A DNA stretch of 64,000 nucleotides from Pithys albifrons albifrons (taxonomy: Eukaryota > Chordata > Aves > Passeriformes > Thamnophilidae): contig NC_092486.1 in the NCBI RefSeq assembly GCF_047495875.1, positions 1,350,501-1,414,500 on the forward strand, read 5' to 3'. This document shows, piece by piece, positions 62,501 to 64,000 of the stretch. A program made the translations under genes and the position numbers. The notes under the pieces were generated by a model that saw nothing but the letters and a program-made list of their open reading frames with translations, was not told the origin of the DNA and did no database searches. How positions within the stretch are numbered: position 1 is the stretch's first letter; each line of letters starts with the position of its first letter.

Positions 62501-62799
62501 ACTGCTTTAGGTACTGCTTTGGGCACTGCTGTGGGCCCTGCTGTGGGCATTGCTTTGGGCATTGCTTTGGCACCTGAGGGGGCTCAGTGGGATCAGAAAG
62601 GTGAGTACAAAGTGCCAGCTGTGAAGGGCTGTCTCCAAATTCACAGGTCTCTTCCCAATATCCACGACAGCAGCTCAGGGTAACGGTTTTTACTTTTTTC
62701 CTTTGTGAAGGGCCCCAGGTGAGTCTCGGATCCTGCACTGCACTTGATGTCATGAAAGTCGTGGAGCTGAATTATTGTCATGGCAGGATCATGGCTTGA
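37777..62799 (+). CDS. Gene 2: complete multi-BRICHOS gastrokine-1-like gene, nine tandem BRICHOS units
   Basis: Exon 1 37777-37788 (MRGS), exon 2 38455-38508 ([18 protein letters not shown]), then nine units A-I of exons 3-6 (coordinates under each unit). The first 20 residues form a signal peptide with likely cleavage after ALG, very like gastrokine-1, so the product should be secreted. All 38 coding exons are open, have usable splice sites and join in phase, giving about 1,468 aa. Each unit has a hydrophilic linker of 30-40 residues and one BRICHOS domain with four Cys. BRICHOS domains are anti-aggregation chaperone-like domains; gastrokines act in gastric mucus. If exon 6A is not spliced onward, a 184-aa single-domain protein of ordinary gastrokine length results. 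The exon structure is seen; single-transcript continuity is inferred. Confidence 0.74.
38142..38360. repeat. 109-bp tandem duplication in intron 1 of gene 2
   Basis: CTTGGGATTCAGGTCTTGGA begins both copies (38,142 and 38,251). They are nearly identical, so recent. Confidence 0.95.
38852..40463 (+). CDS. Gene 2 BRICHOS unit A (exons 3-6)
   Basis: Exons 38852-38992, 39207-39317, 40139-40277 and 40372-40463. The linker is of the SQQ type ([14 protein letters not shown]), with two extra Cys and an NMT glycosylation sequon. Exon 4 has HEIPTFADL in place of TEMPSFENL. Exon 5 starts [11 protein letters not shown], then becomes identical to the common type ([10 protein letters not shown]). Exon 6 ends SKGTSDQ at CAGgtgtga. 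With exons 1-2 it would alone make a normal-length gastrokine. Confidence 0.82.
40910..42240 (+). CDS. Gene 2 BRICHOS unit B (exons 3-6)
   Basis: Exons 40910-41047 (46 codons; [13 protein letters not shown]), 41257-41367, 41919-42057 and 42149-42240. Short intron 5 (about 90 bp). Exon 4 starts GII rather than GVI and keeps the NRT sequon. Exon 5 is the [10 protein letters not shown] type. Exon 6 ends FPNQ at CAGgtgtga. Confidence 0.8.
42679..44769 (+). CDS. Gene 2 BRICHOS unit C (exons 3-6)
   Basis: Exons 42679-42819, 43034-43144, 43695-43833 and 44678-44769. Exon 4 reads MKRNEMP, losing the NRT sequon. Exon 5 is the second type ([22 protein letters not shown]). Its last base is A instead of G, so the split codon becomes AGA (Arg) instead of GGA (Gly). 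Long intron 5 (about 840 bp). Exon 6 ends TPGQ. Confidence 0.8.
45208..47282 (+). CDS. Gene 2 BRICHOS unit D (exons 3-6)
   Basis: Exons 45208-45348 (PQQDNQNQQ), 45563-45673, 46207-46345 and 47191-47282. Exon 5 is the [10 protein letters not shown] type ending in A. The long intron 5 is nearly identical to that of unit C, and introns 2-4 are nearly identical to unit E, so the C-D-E duplications are recent. Exon 6 ends SSGFPNQ. Confidence 0.8.
47720..49791 (+). CDS. Gene 2 BRICHOS unit E (exons 3-6)
   Basis: Exons 47720-47860, 48075-48185, 48737-48875 and 49700-49791. Very close to unit D through exon 4. Exon 5 has [21 protein letters not shown]. Exon 6 ends IPDQ at CAGgtgtga. ATTAAA survives downstream near 49,950, so premature polyadenylation here is possible. 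Confidence 0.8.
50230..52304 (+). CDS. Gene 2 BRICHOS unit F (exons 3-6)
   Basis: Exons 50230-50370, 50584-50694, 51245-51383 and 52213-52304. Exon 4 has the NRT sequon. Exon 5 is the [10 protein letters not shown] type ending in A. Long intron 5. Exon 6 ends IPEQ at CAGgtgtga. Confidence 0.8.
52743..54079 (+). CDS. Gene 2 BRICHOS unit G (exons 3-6)
   Basis: Exons 52743-52883, 53097-53207, 53759-53897 and 53988-54079. Intron 3 matches unit F, while exon 5 and the short intron 5 match units 3 and B, so the unit looks like a recombinant. Exon 6 ends FPNQ. ATTAAA is retained downstream near 54,237. Confidence 0.8.
54518..56808 (+). CDS. Gene 2 BRICHOS unit H (exons 3-6)
   Basis: Exons 54518-54658, 54869-54979, 56108-56246 and 56717-56808. 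Exons 3-5 are of the common type. Exon 6 is diverged: LDV becomes LNV, VEL becomes VQL, and it ends NDQNDQ; the acceptor is tgacag. The donor CAGgtgtga is kept. Intron 4 is longer (1.1 kb) with unrelated sequence after 55,390. Confidence 0.8.
57254..62799 (+). CDS. Gene 2 BRICHOS unit I, terminal unit (exons 3-6 with stop)
   Basis: Exons 57254-57394 ([17 protein letters not shown] sequon), 57602-57712 (NRS sequon; VAAQNG end as in gene 1 unit 4), 60124-60262 ([12 protein letters not shown]) and 62711-62799. The last exon keeps SC and NYC, ends GRIMA-stop at 62797-62799, and has no CAGgt donor. ATTAAA follows at 62,954. Intron 4 holds a CR1 and intron 5 a 1.9-kb 12-bp satellite, so this unit is stretched to 5.5 kb. 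The exon 3 type is shared only with unit A. Confidence 0.8.
58024..59066 (+). mobile_element. CR1 LINE fragment in intron 4 of unit I
   Basis: It encodes CR1 reverse transcriptase from [15 protein letters not shown] onward through [13 protein letters not shown] and [12 protein letters not shown]. It ends TCTATGATTCTGTGATTCTA. The catalytic motif expected as FADDT reads FAADT at about 58,170, and frames shift. Confidence 0.93.
60655..62572. repeat. 12-bp satellite array, about 160 copies, in intron 5 of unit I
   Basis: Unit GCTTTGGGCACT with variants GCTGTGGGCATT and similar. Because 12 is divisible by 3, all frames tend to stay open; the long predicted frames (GHCF, TALG or LLWA repeats) are artefacts. 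It lies between exon 5 (ends 60,262) and the terminal exon (62,711). Confidence 0.97.
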
Positions 62800-62953
62800 A
62801 AACTTCACCATCCTTGAACCAACTGCTGGGGCTGCAGAGCTGCAGCTTTGCACACAACCCTGATGCCCTTCTTGCCTGGCATCTCCTCATTCCAGAGGCT
62901 CCTTCTTGAGGATGGAGAGGCTGAAAAACATCCCTGGGTGACCAGAACTTTCA

Positions 62954-62959
62954 ATTAAA
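62954..62959 (+). promoter_or_regulatory. Poly(A) signal ATTAAA of gene 2
   Basis: ATTAAA lies 155 bp after the terminal stop, in the position homologous to the gene 1 signal. Confidence 0.6.
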
Positions 62960-62984
62960 GACCTTTATCAAGGATTGACTCCAG

Positions 62985-63556
62985 CTTGTTTGTCATTACC
63001 CTACACTTTGTCATTTATGAACACCCACAGAAAAACCTTTTGATTGTCTCTCTTTGCCCCTTTGGAGCCCTTCAAACACTCTGTTCATTGCCAGCTCTCA
63101 ACACAGGGCACACCCAGAGGGCTGGGCAAGCCCCGGGGTGGGGACTTTACAAACAAGGCTTCCAGAGTTAAGACCTTCCTTACCCTGTTCAGGCAAAGAT
63201 GCCTCACATTAAAAATCTTGATTCAGGTGGCACAAAAAGCAGAAAGAAGGGGGAACAAACAGTGAATTTGCCTTTTTAGGGCAAGAGGAATCTCTTTTTG
63301 GAGATTTACAGTTGTTCTGTTCTAAACTAAAGCAAGGCAGGCTCCCTGTTGCTCCAAACTTCACCATCAAGATTATTTCCTCCTCTCTCACAAACCTGGC
63401 AGGATGCTCTGGGTTACCCAGGTGAACACAAACCTGTCTGGAGCACAAACCTCAGCCATGTGAAGTCCCTCAGTTTCTGGCACCATCTCACTGCCCCCAG
63501 AGGCTTCACCGTGTGGTGAATTGAGAGCATGGAGTTCACTGAGACACCTCTCAGGA
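62985..63556. repeat. Segmental duplicate of the gene 1 3' flank
   Basis: 62,985-63,290 matches 10,681-11,000 (ACACAGGGCACACCCAGAGG; AGGCAAAGATGCCTCACATT). 63,395-63,556 matches 11,671-11,829 (CTGGCAGGATGCTCTGGGTT). Order and orientation are the same. Confidence 0.9.
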
Positions 63557-64000
63557 GACACACACAAGGAACATCCCAGGGACAATGTTCTCTCCTTCAC
63601 TACTCAGAGCCAAGCCAACAGTCTCAGCAAATTCCATAAAGCTCTGCTGGGAAGAACCATGAGAGACTCCCATGCCCTCAGATCCTTTTCATCAAAATCT
63701 TTCTGTGAAGGAGATGAAATCTGGGGCCACTTCAACATTCAGAGCATTGTCTCCAAGAGAATCACTGGTCATAATAGTTATCAGAAAAGAATTCATCATT
63801 ATAGCAAAAAACTCTCCTGCATATTTCAATCCAGCCAGACCCCACTGCAGAGAGTGCTGATCCTGTACAGAGTTTAACAGGAAGTCAAAATTATTTTAGG
63901 ACAGCAAATAACTTGATGTGAGATGAGCAGCACAAAGTTAAAATGCTGTGAATTTCAAGGGTTCTTTCAGACTGTGATTGCTCCTCTTCTTGGAGTTTTC
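63557..64000. other. Unassigned
   Basis: Nothing recognised to the end of the window. Confidence 0.4.

Noticed and set aside
60409..62683. Very long open frames (up to about 720 codons) of GHCF, TALG or LLWA repeats
   Set aside because: They are translations of a 12-bp satellite; three + frames and minus frames are all open, which is a property of the repeat length.
145..62799. Thirteen independent tandem gastrokine genes
   Set aside because: Only one promoter and signal-peptide exon is visible per array, and exon 6-to-exon 3 gaps are about 430-450 bp with no exon 1 or 2. Kept as the main alternative until transcripts are seen.

Overview
This is avian nuclear DNA. The repeats show it: CR1 LINE 3' ends, solo LTRs with 5-bp target duplications, a 5S-rRNA-derived SINE, an RTE-type LINE, and GC-rich minisatellites. 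The only host genes I can support belong to the gastrokine / BRICHOS family (secreted stomach-mucosa proteins related to GKN1) and lie on the + strand.

Layout. (1) 1-10,700: the 3' part of a first gastrokine-like gene. It has exon 6 of one repeat unit, then four complete four-exon units, and a distinct terminal exon with its own stop and an ATTAAA signal. (2) 10,700-37,690: a repeat-rich spacer. It holds nested LTRs, three minisatellites or tandem duplications, CR1 fragments, 5S SINEs, an RTE LINE with a perfect 13-bp target duplication, and a frameshifted gastrokine-like pseudogene near 33.1-33.75 kb. (3) 37,690-62,960: a second gastrokine-like gene that appears complete. It has a CCAAT and TATA promoter, a tiny exon 1, a signal-peptide exon 2, nine tandem BRICHOS units (A-I) of exons 3-6, and a terminal exon with its own stop and ATTAAA. 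CR1 and a 1.9-kb array of 12-bp repeats sit in introns of the last unit. (4) 62,960-64,000: 3' flank that is a duplicate of the flank of gene 1.

Main interpretation. The array looks at first like many tandem gastrokine genes, but only one promoter, one start codon and one signal-peptide exon are visible for the nine units of gene 2. In every internal unit exon 6 ends CAG|GTGTGA. If this is read through it gives Val-stop; if it is used as a splice donor it joins in phase 0 to exon 3 of the next unit. Terminal units lack this donor. Internal copies of the poly(A) signal are mostly mutated, while terminal copies are intact. All 13 copies each of exons 3, 4 and 5, and all 14 copies of exon 6, are open and keep splice sites and phase. 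I therefore propose a multi-BRICHOS secreted polyprotein of about 1,468 aa for gene 2, with a possible single-domain short form of about 184 aa. In all 13 complete domains the Asp that is otherwise conserved in BRICHOS (IWD in gastrokine-1) is Asn (IWN). These are inferences from sequence; a transcript spanning an exon 6-to-exon 3 junction would decide.
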